From assembly GCA_047967505.1 (NCBI GenBank), contig CM106538.1: 64,000 nucleotides of DNA; one strand, 5' to 3'. How positions within the stretch are numbered: the first letter of the stretch is position 1; each line of letters begins with the position of its first letter. Of this stretch, positions 34,802 through 45,330 are shown piece by piece. The notes under the pieces are model-generated. The model did not search any database. It was not told the DNA's origin and saw only the letters and a list, made by a program, of their open reading frames with translations. The DNA comes from Dipteris shenzhenensis (lineage: Eukaryota; Polypodiophyta; Polypodiopsida; Gleicheniales). The position numbers were made by a program, and so were the translations under genes.

Positions 34802-35261
34802 TGTTGGAAGTAGAGGATAGAATCACTCACACCTCACTCCCGATCTAGCTCATACAACCCTCAGAGAGACGGAGAAAGAGATAGCCAAAACTCAGATGTA
34901 AGTGCAGGTGATGAGAAATGAGGGGGGAAGAGGGGACTTTTTATAGGCCTTGCTTGGGGCTGGACAAACCCGACCAGCAGGGGATCGGCCCCCTGCTTGC
35001 AGCACCGACCTATAGGCCGCCTCCACTGACCTGGTTGGTTGGCTTGGGCCAACCCTATAAATGGGCACATGGGCTGCTGATGCAGACCCTAGGCGCCGCC
35101 ATTTCCAGCTCCATAAGCCACATAGAAGGGCCGCACCCCTCTTCCTTTGCTGCGCGGGTTTCTAGCTTGGTAGTCCTCTGCTCCCCTACCCCCCTACAGT
35201 CCCTTGCCCCCTTGTCCCCTCAAAACGGGGGCTCACAGGTGGGGCAGTGACTTTTCTAACA
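34802..35261 (-). repeat. 3' LTR of the nested copia element
   Basis: 460-bp LTR with TG...CA ends. A TATA-like CCCTATAAATGGGC lies near 35053-35066. The adjacent minus-strand polypurine tract TTGAGAGGGGG (35262-35272) directly follows the polyprotein stop region. Confidence 0.85.
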
Positions 35262-35268
35262 CCCCCTC

Positions 35269-35655
35269 TCAATGACACAATTGTGGGCTGATCCCCATGC
35301 GTCGAATGAGGCATTCCATCTGCTCGCTGGCAAGTGCCTTCGTGAAGACATCTGAGATGTCGTTGTTGGTCGGGCAGTATATCAACTCTATGACTTCTTC
35401 GTCAATGAGTTCTCGAATAAAGTGGTAGTGGACCTGGATGTGCTTCGTCCATGCGTGAAACACAGGGTTGTTGGCGATCGCTATGCAACTCTGGTTGTCG
35501 CACATAACCACAATCGCATCTTCTTGGGCCACATTCATGCCCTCCAAGATCCACCTGAGCCACAATGCTTCACATGCCGCTGTACAGGCAGCCATGTACT
35601 CCGTCTTTGTAGATGAAAGGGCGACAGTAGGTTGTTTCTTACTCACCCATGACAC
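35269..35655 (-). pseudogene. Copia RNase H (C-terminal)
   Basis: The 128-codon frame encodes the copia RNase H end: WVSKKQPTVALSSTKTEYMA, the CDNQSCIAIANNP motif and KHIQVHYHFIRELI. It removes the RNA strand during cDNA synthesis. The polyprotein ends here next to the polypurine tract. It is intact locally but separated from RT by frameshifts. Confidence 0.85.
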
Positions 35656-35746
35656 AGCTCCTGATGAGAGTAAGAAACAATATCTAGAGGTCGATCTCCG
35701 AGTATCAATGTCACCTGCCCAATCACTATATTAGAAACCTCCCAAC

Positions 35747-36672
35747 TCAATGCCTCTCGTATAAGTGATGCCATAAGTTCAGGTACCTTTTAAGTACCTT
35801 AGCACCCTCATATCTGCATCCCAATGAGCCTTCTTGGGTGTGGCGGAGAACTGACTGAGCAATCCAACTGCGTAAGAAATATCTGGTCGGGTATTGGTGA
35901 GGTAAAGCAAACTCCCCACGCACACTTAGCTTCAGACCAGTTTCCATGGGAGTCACTGCTGCTTTACAATTTTCCATCTCAAAGCATTTGACCAGTTCCC
36001 TGCAATATTTCTCATGTGAAATAAAGATATTGCTCTTTCCCTGCTTCACCTCAATCCCAAGAAAATAGTGGAGTATGCCTAAGTTAGTCATCTCGAACTC
36101 CTCCATGAGAAGTCTCTTTGACCCGAGCAATCTTCTTCGTATGATCCCCAGTAATGATGAGGTCATCCAATACTAGCCGTAAATCCCCCTCTGTGTCGAG
36201 ATTAAGATTTGCCTCTGATGGACTCCGCTGAAGCCTGATCTTCTGAAAGAAAACTTCTATCCGCTGGTACCAAGCTCTGGGGGCCCGTATAAGGCCTTCT
36301 TCAATTTGCAAACTTTTGATGGGGATCGTGGAATCTGAAATCGTGGTGGCTGTGCCACATATACCTCCTCCTCCAGGTTACCATTCAAAAATGCAGACTT
36401 GACGTCCATTTGAAAAATAGGCGAACTGTGATGAGCAACGACTGTCCGAATAGTCACCATCCTAGAGTGGAGGCGAAGGTCTCGTCGAAGTCAAGTTCTT
36501 CTGACTGTGCATAGCCTTTCACTACCAATCTTGCTTTGTACTTGTCCAAGCTCCGATCTGACTTGAACTTAAGCTTGTACACCCATTTAGTCCCAATGAC
36601 CTTCCGCTTGGTTGGTTTGGGCACTAAATCCCAGGTGTCATTTTTCAAAATGGCATCCATCTCTGCCTGCAT
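35747..36672 (-). pseudogene. Copia reverse transcriptase, frameshifted
   Basis: Pieces in three frames: 36672-36454 (NDTWDLVPKPTKRKVIGTKW and KARLVVKGYAQ), 36460-36257 ([20 protein letters not shown]) and 36311-35747 (LDDLIITGD, then FEMTNLGILHYFLGIEVKQG). The usual YVDD active-site box reads VLDD, so the first two positions are changed while the two aspartates remain. At least three shifts disrupt it. Confidence 0.8.
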
Positions 36673-36839
36673 GGCTTCCTGCCATTTTGGAATATCCTTT
36701 GCCTCCTAGAAGGAATGGGGCTCTGCAAGTTGAGCCACCAAAGCGTAGTTCATGGAGGGAGTCTTCATGTTTCGTTGAGACCGCTGCCCTTCGGAACTGC
36801 TCTCGGGAATGTCCGTGACCCATCAGTCTGCTAATGTCT

Positions 36840-38147
36840 TCAAATACCATTGAGGTAGCTTCTTCTTTGATGGAGGTGCTTTTTCGATGGAGTTGACTTG
36901 GAAGCCGTCTCTGGAATGGCATGCTCCTCCTCCTCTTCCTTCTCCTCGAGGTCTTTAGTTGGCTCCACCTCTCGGATAGTGAACTTGGGTGGGGGTAATG
37001 CCGGAAGTTTTGGAACCTCTTTCGCAGGCTGTGGCTTTGTCTCCTTAAAGATCACATCCCTTCTGATAAGGATCTTCTTCTTTTTTGGGTCAAACAGGCG
37101 ATAGGCCTTGGACTCTTCACTGTATCCCACAAAGATACAGCTCCGGCTATGGGGATCAAGCTTTGTCCGCTCATCTTTATGCACATGCACAAATGCTTTA
37201 GAACCGAAAACCCTTAAGTGAGATATGGTGGGCTTCTTACCATAATAAGCTTCATATGGAGTCTTGCCATCAATAGCCTTGGTCTTGGTTCTGTTGAGGA
37301 CGTGAACGGTAGTGTTCACGGCTTCACCCTAGTAGGCTTTCGAGAGATTTCTCCCTCGCAACATGGTCAACCCTGTCTCTGTGACGGTCCTGTGCTTCCT
37401 CTTAGCAACTCCATTCTGTTGAGATGTGCGAGCTGTAGTGAGCTGTCTCTTAATCCCGTGCTTCTTGTAGAATCCATTGAACTCGGTAGAAGTGAACTCT
37501 CCCCCTTTGTCGGTGTGGAAGGCTTTGATTACCTCCCTGCTCTCCTTCTCTACCTGGGCCTTCCAGTCTTTGAATTTCTCAAAAGCCTGAGATTTCTTGG
37601 CCATGCAGAATACCCACGTCATGTGATTGAAATCATCCACTAATAAGAGAGAATACCGCAATGTTGGACCATAGATGTCGGCATGAACCAACTCGAGCGG
37701 CTTCTTAGCCCGTGATGAGGCCACTTGTGGGAACTTCTCTCTCTGTTGCTGGCCTTCCACGCAAGCCCTACAGACACGATCACTGCCTGTAATCCGTGGA
37801 AGTCCATCCACCATCTTTGTCTTCTGCATCTCGGAGAGAGTGCCATAGTTGACGTGACCGAACCGCTCATGCCATAATTTGGATCTGCCATGGTCCCCGT
37901 GCACCAACAGAGCGTTGAGCCGATATAGCCCATGCTCCTTGACACCTTGAGCCACCACCTGTCCGTTTGCCTTGGATGTGACAGTGACTTTGCCGTTGTC
38001 GAATAAGACCGACATATTGTGCTTGTCCATCTGACTAACAGACAACAGTTTTTGTACAAATTTGGTACATACAGTACACCGGAAATCAACTCCTCGTTTC
38101 TTGTAGTTGTGATGAATGGAATATTGCCGACACCCTTTACAGGGCAT
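36840..38147 (-). pseudogene. Copia integrase, catalytic Glu changed
   Basis: 38147-37329 carries the zinc-binding HHCC region (LWHERFGHVNYG and VCRACVEGQ) and the core with LVHADIYGP (first Asp) and FHTDKGGEF (second Asp). The third position reads NGVAKRKHRT, so the usual Glu of AERKNRT is Lys. A stop at 37329 follows, and 37319-36840 continues with the C-terminal part (LRVFGSKAFVHVHKDERTKL, IFVGYSEESKAYR). Confidence 0.85.
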
Positions 38148-38581
38148 GACGGGTTATCCCCAACAGTGACCTTGGAATCGGGATGCGTACCTTCCATTGT
38201 TTTGAACCACTCCTTGTTGGACATGTGCTTTGAAGCTCCACTATCCACATACCAATCTTCCTCTCCTTCATTGACTGCATCAGCAGAGTAGCACTCAGTG
38301 ATGATGAAGAGAGCGCCGGTCGTGATGTTTGCCGATTCGGTCTTGGGCTTCTCCTTGGACTTGGACTCCTTGAGATCTGCTTTCTTCTTGCGGCACTCTT
38401 TAGCAGAATGACTAAGCTTCTCACAGTAGAAGCACTTCATTTGCCTCTTTTTCTCTGCATCCTCGGTCTTGCTTTTGTTCATGGAGTCTTTGAACTTACC
38501 CTTGCCGAGCTTGTTGTTCCTTGCCACGAGAGCCTTCTTGTCCGATTGAGTAAACAATTTTTCCCGAGCCTCTTCCTGCAA
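38148..38581 (-). pseudogene. Copia zinc knuckle and protease
   Basis: The frame starting at 38581 encodes the CCHC knuckle CFYCEKLSHSAKEC and the aspartic protease motif WYVDSGASKHMS, followed by the substrate flap region. The frame continues past 38147 but the authentic reading shifts to the integrase frame near there. Confidence 0.8.
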
Positions 38582-38599
38582 TAGTAAAGGCCCAAGCTC

Positions 38600-39240
38600 C
38601 TCGAAGGTGAGAGGCTTGGTCCTTTGTCTTGCAGTGACCGTAGTTACGAAACTCTTAAAACTTCAAGGTAGCTTGTGTAAAGTCAACAATGCCGGATGAC
38701 TTGAGTCTACCTTTTGACCAACTGCCGCAAGCTGGTCCATTACCACCTTGACTTTTGTCAGATGGTCATGAACATTGTCTGCCTCAGTCATGTCCAGATT
38801 GTATAGTTGATGTTGGAGCATCAGAATTCGAGATGTATTGTCAGTTTCATACAAATCCTTCAGGATAGCCCACGCTTCTACATACGTCTCGGCCATCTGG
38901 ATGTGCGGAAGAATAGAGTCCGCTGTGGTCCCAATGATTTAATGCTAGGGAGTGGGCATCTTTCTCTTCCCAATTCTCAAGCTCTTCACCATCTACTATA
39001 ACGACCATCTTCCCCTTGCTGTCCAGCAAGTCTTCTCGGTTTTGCCTCCACCCTCGTTGTTAGCTTCCACAACTTCCGGGCCACTAGATGGCTCCGGATT
39101 TTCATCTTCTCAATCGGGTAGTTCGACCTGTCTAGCTTTTTTGACTCTCCGAAGTTCGGGATGGTGAATGAGAGGAATCTGGAGGAGGAGGAAGGAAGAG
39201 AAGGGGCTGAAGAGGCAATAGTAGAATCTTTGTCCTCCAT
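38600..39240 (-). pseudogene. Copia gag
   Basis: The ATG at 39240 starts MEDKDSTIAS. Next comes FTIPNFGESKKLDRSNYP, and then 38896-38663 encodes the UBN2-type region (AWAILKDLYETDNTSRILML, LYNLDMTEADNVHDHLTKVK). A frame change near 38990 and another before 38581 break it. Confidence 0.75.
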
Positions 39241-39368
39241 CCTTGCTGTAATAAAGAACATTAAATGGAAACTGAATTTGCAGCGGAGAACTTGACCACG
39301 CAGCAAACCCGAGTGTCGATTGGAGTTGCCTACTTTTTGAGGTACTCCGATCTAGAGCTGTAAACCTT

Positions 39369-39380
39369 GCTTTGATACCA
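39369..39380 (-). other. Primer-binding site of the nested copia element
   Basis: The minus strand reads TGGTATCAAAGC directly after the 5' LTR end, complementary to the initiator tRNA-Met 3' end with one mismatch. Confidence 0.85.
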
Positions 39381-39950
39381 TGTTGGAAATAGAGGATAGA
39401 ATCACTCGCACCTCACTCTCAATCTAGCTCATACAACACTTAGGAGAGACGGAGAAAGAGATAGCCAAAACTCAGATATATTCTTCCACAATCGTGGGCA
39501 GACAAAAGCCAAGAGATGCTGTCAACTGCTGAGCCTACTTCTCTCCCTCTGTGCGCTTGCCTGTGCAAGGCTGTAAGTGCAGGTGATGAGAAATGACGGG
39601 GGAAGAGGGGGCTTTTTATAGGCCCTGCTTGGGGCTGGAGAAAACGGACCAGCAGGGGGTCGGCCCCTTGCTTGCAACACCGACTTGTAGGCCGCCTCCA
39701 CCGACCTGGTTGGCTGGCTTGGGCCAGCCCTATAAATGGGCCCATGTGCCCAGCACATGGGCTGCTGATGCAGACCCTAGGCGCTGCCATTTCAAGCTCC
39801 ATAAGCCGCGTAGAAGGGCTGCGCCCCTCTTCCTTTGCTGCGCGGGTTTCCAGCCTGGTAGGTCCTCTGCTCCCCTCCCCCCCTACAGTCCCCTGCCCCC
39901 TTGTCCCCTCAAAAAGGGGGCTCACAGGTGGGGCAGTGACTTTTCTAACA
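39381..39950 (-). repeat. 5' LTR of the nested copia element
   Basis: 570-bp LTR that includes a block of about 95 bp (near 39477-39571) missing in the 3' LTR. A TATA-like CCCTATAAATGGGC lies near 39728-39741. Confidence 0.85.
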
Positions 39951-40895
39951 GGGAGGGCATGGCATCCTGCTATGAAGGCATCACTGCAACTTTCTCTGGT
40001 CTGGTTAGGTGAATAGGTCAGTTGGTCTGTAACTAAGCCTCTAACCAGAGTGACTGAATCAAGCTATAGTTTGGTTAACTAGACCAATCTGATCTAGTTA
40101 GTTGTATTTGTCTGGTTAGCTGTAATCGGGGTTCACTAACCGGGGTTACACTAACCTCAATTGACACATCAGTGAATTGCCACGTCAACATTCTACAAGT
40201 AGTGCCATGTGTCAGATTGTACTATCATGCCACGTCAGGACACATGCATCCTCACCTGTGTACCACGTCATCTTCCTTCTCTGTCAGGGAGCGAATGTGT
40301 GCCCGCATGGGAGAATTGTTATGTGTGAGAATGCCGTTGCCTAGATCCTTTAGACACCCGAGGCCTTCACGACACCTGCTCGCCACGAGACTTCTCTATA
40401 GGACCTAAGGTCTAGACGGACGCTTAAGTCCGTGTTGTCTTTCGAGTATTCACGCGATGCCTAGCGGGGTCATTGTCACCATGACAAGGGCATCCCGCAG
40501 TTCGCCCTCAAAAGAAAACATCTTGCATTGCCTCATGGTTTGCGCTTGTGTACCCGCTTCCCCAAGAATGGGTGAGAAGGGCTCAGTGACGATAGCGTTA
40601 CCACCGGCCAAGGGCACTGCCCTTCAGCTCCCGCCCATGAATTTTTGCAGTGGTCCACGACACCCTTCGGGAAGCCTCCGTCAATCGTTCACGCTGTGCT
40701 AACATCGTTTTCCCATGGGATAGCTCATCACACTTGTGTGGCAATTTTTGTTACATCAAGGCTTTGTTCAACGAATTGCCAAAAATCAGCATTCCGCTCT
40801 TTGCACTGACGCCTGGCTCCAATTTACTGGGGAATCTCTTGCTTTGCGCTTAGACCAATCTCCAAAGAAAGAGATAAGCCAAGCTCTGATACCAA
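39951..40895 (-). mobile_element. Leader of the old Ty3 element, with primer-binding site
   Basis: This lies between the interrupted gag start (ATG at 39960-39958) and the primer site TGGTATCAGAGC, read on the minus strand at 40894-40883. No coding frame is convincing. 40041-40148 contains imperfect short dyads of the type described for 41.4-41.7 kb, such as TAAC-CGGG-GTTA at 40137-40148. Confidence 0.5.
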
Positions 40896-41760
40896 TGTAA
40901 CTCTCTTTTGCACTATTGCTTTACTCACTGCTCTCTTTCTCTTTGCAAACAATCGCTCTCTCTTTCCCACTATGCACACATTAGGGCCCAGGACAAAACG
41001 TTGGGCTGGACCCCCCCGAAGGTCTTTATTCATTCAATGAAAACCGAGTACGGATTACAATTCAGCTCACGGCCTGCTTGTAGGAAATCGTGCGTGAAAA
41101 ATCCCGTTTACAAAGACCTCTCAGCTCATTTCTTTTGGCAACATCATACATGCCAATTGTCAAAATATACAACTAGATTTTAGCTACATGCCTCAAAGGG
41201 CAAAAGTCTAGGGTCTTCGTAGCCCTCGGTCACATGGGCTTCTTCTGGCTATCCACTGTGCTACATAGTGCTTTGGGAATCCACCCCTCTTAGACCCTAC
41301 AACCATTAATTAAAGCGCACATAGCCATGGAACCCATTAATCGTTAGCGCTTTTGCATGCAAATCAATTCTAGACTAATCCTAGTCTTTGTGGGCGTCCC
41401 ACCAAGCAAACATGTGCACACAACATGACTAGCTTTGACCGAAGCCAACCCTTCTAGCTGTAATTAAGGGCTTTGACCAGGGCTCAAGGCACCTTAATTA
41501 ATGCCAAGCCTCTCCGACCAGACGGTAATGATCTAGGTTGACCGAAGTCAGCTTGCTTTGGCCAAAGCCCAGTCTTGTTGACCGAAGTCAACCTTTCTGA
41601 CCGGAGTTAGAGGTTCTTTGGTTAACCGCAGTTAACCCTCTTGGCATACGCCAAGTCTTCCTAATCGGGGTTAGGCTTACTTAATCGAGGTTAAGTATCT
41701 TTGACCAGAGTCAATACTTTGACTAATTAAATATAACTTTTTGAATATAATTAATTAAAT
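40896..41760 (-). mobile_element. 5' LTR of the old Ty3 element
   Basis: It starts TGTAACTCTC directly next to the primer site, so the plus-strand left end is the U5 end. 41035-41397 matches the truncated copy at 29777-30138. The right (U3) boundary is not certain; the AT-rich tail near 41720-41760 is the best guess. The dyad cluster at 41435-41714 would then be in U3. Confidence 0.55.
41435..41714. promoter_or_regulatory. Cluster of short inverted repeats with 4-nt centres
   Basis: Perfect dyads: GTTGAC-CGAA-GTCAAC (41577-41592), GGTTAAC-CGCA-GTTAACC (41620-41637), CTTGGC-ATAC-GCCAAG (41640-41655) and TTGAC-CAGA-GTCAA (41701-41714). Near-perfect dyads: 41435-41448, 41538-41551, 41597-41610, CCTAAT-CGGG-GTTAGG (41660-41675) and CTTAAT-CGAG-GTTAAG (41680-41695). 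CTTTGGCCAAAG is a simple palindrome at 41556-41567. TTGACC/TTGACT halves match the W-box core bound by WRKY factors; that function here is inference. Confidence 0.75.
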
Positions 41761-41827
41761 GAAGAACTCATTAGTTATGCTCAATAAATGGTCAACTAGA
41801 ACTTTGACTTTGGAGTATTTACAGCTT

Positions 41828-42416
41828 GGTGACATAAGGGGCTCACCTCCCCCTATGTGAGGGCTGACCAAGAGCCCTGTAGGGCTGACTCCACAGGATA
41901 CAATCCACAGCCAAGCAGGCTGGTCAAGTGTGAGAGAAGAATGCTCCAAGAAAGGTCCTCCAATGTGAGACATTGAGTGGAGAATGGAGGGGGGGCTTTT
42001 ATAGGCTCCCAATCAGCCTTGTTGGCTGGCCATTGAACCTACGAGCCAAGGCAGCTGACCCGACCCTGGTTGAGTTAGGTTTGGGTCGGATGGACCTTAC
42101 CAAGTAGGCCAGTTGACCAGCCCTAGCTGGGGGCCAGTTTGGGCACCCAACCCAACCCTAACATGTGCATAACCTAGCCTATCCAGGCCTACCTAATCCT
42201 GTCCTCTCCGGGTAGGCACACCCACATAGAAGCCCTCTTTCACTATGAGATGCCATACTTTAACACCCTCTCTGCAGCTCATGGTGAGCACAATAATTTG
42301 AAGAAGCAAGTCAATGAAGATGCAACCATCGACCCTCTAGTAGCGCGTCTACTCATTTAATCTCGGAGAGAGCACCAAATAGCATGTATCCTCGCCACCT
42401 CAAATAGCAAGTGAGA
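41828..42416 (-). mobile_element. LTR fragment with polypurine tract
   Basis: 41828-41890 matches 26820-26882 (shared GGGGCTCACCTCCCCCTAT and GAGGGCTGACCAAGAGCCCT). The LTR ends CTTTAACA at 42265, next to CCCTCTCTGC, a polypurine tract on the minus strand. The internal remainder to 42416 is cut by the Ty3 insertion. Confidence 0.5.
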
Positions 42417-42873
42417 TGTTAACTACCTTCTCTATTTCCTACTGCAGATCATGGGAGTAGCACCGATATTGTTCCACCTAGCCTTTTTTGCTGAAACGTG
42501 AGAGCTAACAGAGAATTCGAATTCAAAACATACGTGAAAGCTCATTCTCATCTCTCACTAGCTTCAACAAGCCCCATCTCCCTAGATGGATCTAGATGCC
42601 ACATGTCATCATTATAGGGCCTTACTAATGCAACATTTCACCCCTCTCTTGGGATGCTTTAATTTCCTTTGCCCCTAGGCACATTTCTTGCATTAGACCC
42701 TTAGCCTTAGATCCACCTAGTCTGGTGCTATCAACCCTCACCTAGGACCTTGACATTAATTCCCTCCCGATCATTTACATGAAGCGCAAACAAATATATT
42801 ACAAATATAGATCCTTTAAGGGAAATGTCGACTGATTCTTCCGAGGTCATGCTACCTCGGCTAGAGCGTAACA
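42417..42873 (-). repeat. 3' LTR of the Ty3 element
   Basis: 457 bp, TGTTAACTAC to GCGTAACA on the plus strand. The minus-strand purine tract GAAGATGGAAGGAA (42874-42887) overlaps the stop codon of the integrase frame. Confidence 0.75.
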
Positions 42874-42885
42874 TTCCTTCCATCT

Positions 42886-43224
42886 TCAGACATCAGCGTC
42901 CTCGATGATAAAGTCTGGGAACACTCTCCGCAACTGGTATACGGATTCCCAGGCAGCTTCGGATAGAGGCTGACCATGCCATGCAACCAAAACCGTGGGT
43001 ATCTTCCGATTTCGTATTTGCATTGTTCCTCGGTCTAGGATTCTTGTTGGTTTGCGCCTCGCATTATCCTTTATCTCCTGAAACAAAACCACACCTTCGA
43101 TTAGTGAGTCACCTGTATGTAAAAATTTCTTTAAGCGCGAAACATGAAAAACCGGGTGCACCTTACACCCCTGTGGCAATTCTAATTTATAGCTACCTTG
43201 CCTATTCTCTTTAGAATTAACCAT
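42886..43224 (-). pseudogene. Ty3 integrase tail with chromodomain-like end
   Basis: It encodes YKLELPQGCKVHPVFHVSRL, the conserved post-core motif of Ty3 integrases. The end (KIPTVLVAWHGQPLSEAAWE and FPDFIIEDADV) has the spacing of a chromovirus chromodomain (VKW...WEP-type). It is shifted by one frame from the integrase core. Chromodomains guide integration to heterochromatin in this clade. Confidence 0.8.
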
Positions 43225-44171
43225 GGCCCACAGTATCGAGGTGATAACTTAGCACACTTTCCAGAAGTTAACGACTTCGAGTGCGAAGGAACTCTGAGAA
43301 AAAATTTTTCTCCTTCCTTAAATACTCTTATAGACCGGTTTTCATCCGCATACACCTTGGCTCTATCCATAGCCTGGCTGATATTAGCTCTCGCAAGTGC
43401 TAGCATCTCCCGCATCTGAACCACAAAGTTCGCGGCACTAGGCACTTTCTGAGGTACTCTAACTATAGTTGGATTTGCTGGTCTATAACCATAGTTCAGC
43501 TCAAATGGACTGAACCCGGTAGAGGAACGTTTTCTATCATTGTAGGCAAACTCTAACAATGGCAACCACTTGTCCCACGTATGTTGCCTCAATGACACAT
43601 ATGCCCTCAGCATATCCTCTAAAGTCTGGTTGACTCTCTCCGTCTGACCATGCGTCTCAGGATGATCCCCACTACTCATTCCCAACTCAGTCCTTAGTGT
43701 CTCAAATACCGCGGTCCAAAAATGACCGGTAAATCTGACATCTCTGTTTGACACTATGGATCTAGGCAATCCATGCTGACGAAATATATGTCTAATAAAC
43801 AAATCCGCTACTTGCGGGGCGCTAACAGACTCTCTAGTCGGAATGAAGTGAGCCATCTTGGTTAGACGATCAACCACCACAAGGATAGAATCATACCCTC
43901 CTTGTGTCGTAGGCAGCCCTACAATAAAGTCCATGGAAATGCTCTCCCACTTACTCAGTGGTATTTCCAAGGGCTGTAAAAGTCCGGGTGGCTTCACCCG
44001 CTCGGCCTTACTTACCTGACACGAGAAACATCGTGTCACATATTCATGAATATGCTTTTTCATCTTTGACCAAAAGAAATCTCGCTTCACGAGATCATGT
44101 CTTTTCGACCCCTGGATGTCCCGCACATGGGCTATCATGGCACTGTTGAATGACTCTCTGCCTGATATCAT
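43182..44171 (-). pseudogene. Ty3 integrase core, second catalytic Asp changed
   Basis: The 329-codon frame has the zinc-finger end CFSCQVSKAERVKPPGLLQP, the first Asp in ISMDFIVGLP, and SIVSNRDVRF where SDRD is usual. The second catalytic Asp is therefore Asn. The third position is HGQTERVNQTL with Glu kept. The C-terminal core follows. The upstream HH part and the junction to the tail are frameshifted. Confidence 0.85.
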
Positions 44172-44250
44172 TCTGACTAGGTACTACTACCTTGCCATTT
44201 CTTTTCAGCATACCATTCCTTATGGTATATCTTGCATAAGTTTGGCCTTT

Positions 44251-44949
44251 TCAGGATGCCAGGTCATCCTTTTCATTTTCCCCGGGTCTAAACACATGAG
44301 CTTTAGGCCATAAGCTCTGGACAAACTCGTCCACCTTTTGAGTTTCTCTAATCTCGGTCATTAGAGCACTCTCTAATACCGTAAAACTCATATTGTGCAT
44401 AATGCGAGACAACGCATCAGCAACCTTATTATCCTTCCCTTTTCGGTACCGAATCGTTAAATTAAAATCCTGCATGAGCTCTGCCCACCTAGCTTTGCGG
44501 CCCCTCAAGTCAGGCTGTTTACAAAAATGTTTCAGAGTATCATGATCCACATCCACATAAAACTCTGAACCATACAAATAATGCCTCCATGTTTTCAAAG
44601 CATGGATAGCCGCATACAACTCTAATTCATGAGTTGGCCAATTCCTTTGAGAGGGAGAAAGCTTCTTGCTTTCAAAGGCTATTGGCCTTCCCTCTTGAAG
44701 GAGAACTGCTCCTACTGCAATGCCACTTGCATCAGTTTCCAGGAACAACGGTTTCTGGGGATCAACTATTTTTAACACCGGTCCTGTGACCACAGCTTGT
44801 TTTATGGTGTTAAAACTTTCTTGTTGATTCTGTCCGCATATAAAAGGTACTTTATCTGAGGTCAGATCAGTCAATGGCGATACTATTTCGGAATATCCTT
44901 TGATATGCCTTCTATAAAATTGGACAAATCCCAAGAATGATCGCAACAC
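44251..44949 (-). pseudogene. Ty3 RNase H
   Basis: The frame starts LRSFLGFVQFYRRHIKGYSE (RT thumb connection). It carries the RNase H pattern LFLETDASGIAVGAVLLQEG, HELELYAAIHALKTWRHYLY and DHDTLKHFCKQPDLRGRKAR, and ends with KVADALSR. Upstream coding reaches TAG at about 44975, where Trp is expected before PIPQSLTV. Confidence 0.85.
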
Positions 44950-45009
44950 GGTCAGACTCTGAGGGATTGGCTAGTACTTTTTTGTATCCTGAACATCTGT
45001 GCATCATGC

Positions 45010-45330
45010 AAGTATTTAAAAAACACACTACTGACGTAAAATACCCAAACACTCTATTAAGGTAAAATACCCAAACACTAGAAAAAAATATCAAAGAAGG
45101 GTCTCTAAACAAACATTGAAAATATGCCAAAAACCTTTGAACAAATATATATAAAGTATGCCTGTGTCAAAAAATAAACATGTTATAAGAGTTGAAATTT
45201 TTTTAGAGTATGGATGAAAATAACGATGTTTTTATCAAGAATTATGGTTTAAAATCAGTTCTTAAGCATGAGGATTTACATGAACATTTTTACTCACTTT
45301 AAGGCCTCTACAAAATATTATACCCATCGA
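45010..45330. other. AT-rich non-coding insertion splitting RT from RNase H
   Basis: RT reads normally to the KKKTIL motif at about 45355 and the thumb resumes at about 45000 (DTKK, stop, PIPQS). The roughly 320 bp between is very AT-rich and non-coding, and it replaces the expected FLGH...DP.K segment. I see no clear terminal inverted repeats or target duplication. Confidence 0.6.

Larger units (their letters stand above)
34802..39950 (-). mobile_element. Ty1/copia retrotransposon, nested, with LTRs and 5-bp target duplication
   Basis: The left LTR is 34802-35261 and the right LTR 39381-39950. Both run TGTTGGAA... to ...CTTTTCTAACA. GGGAG lies immediately outside on both sides (34797-34801 and 39951-39955), a target-site duplication. 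Gag, protease, integrase, RT and RNase H occur in copia order on the minus strand. The left LTR is 110 bp shorter, mainly because a block of about 95 bp near 39477-39571 is absent from it. Substitutions between the LTRs and many frameshifts show an element that is not young. It sits inside an older Ty3 gag. Confidence 0.9.

Noticed and set aside
41434-41720. CRISPR-like or satellite repeat array
   Set aside because: The units are palindromic with differing sequences and there are no constant repeats with spacers.
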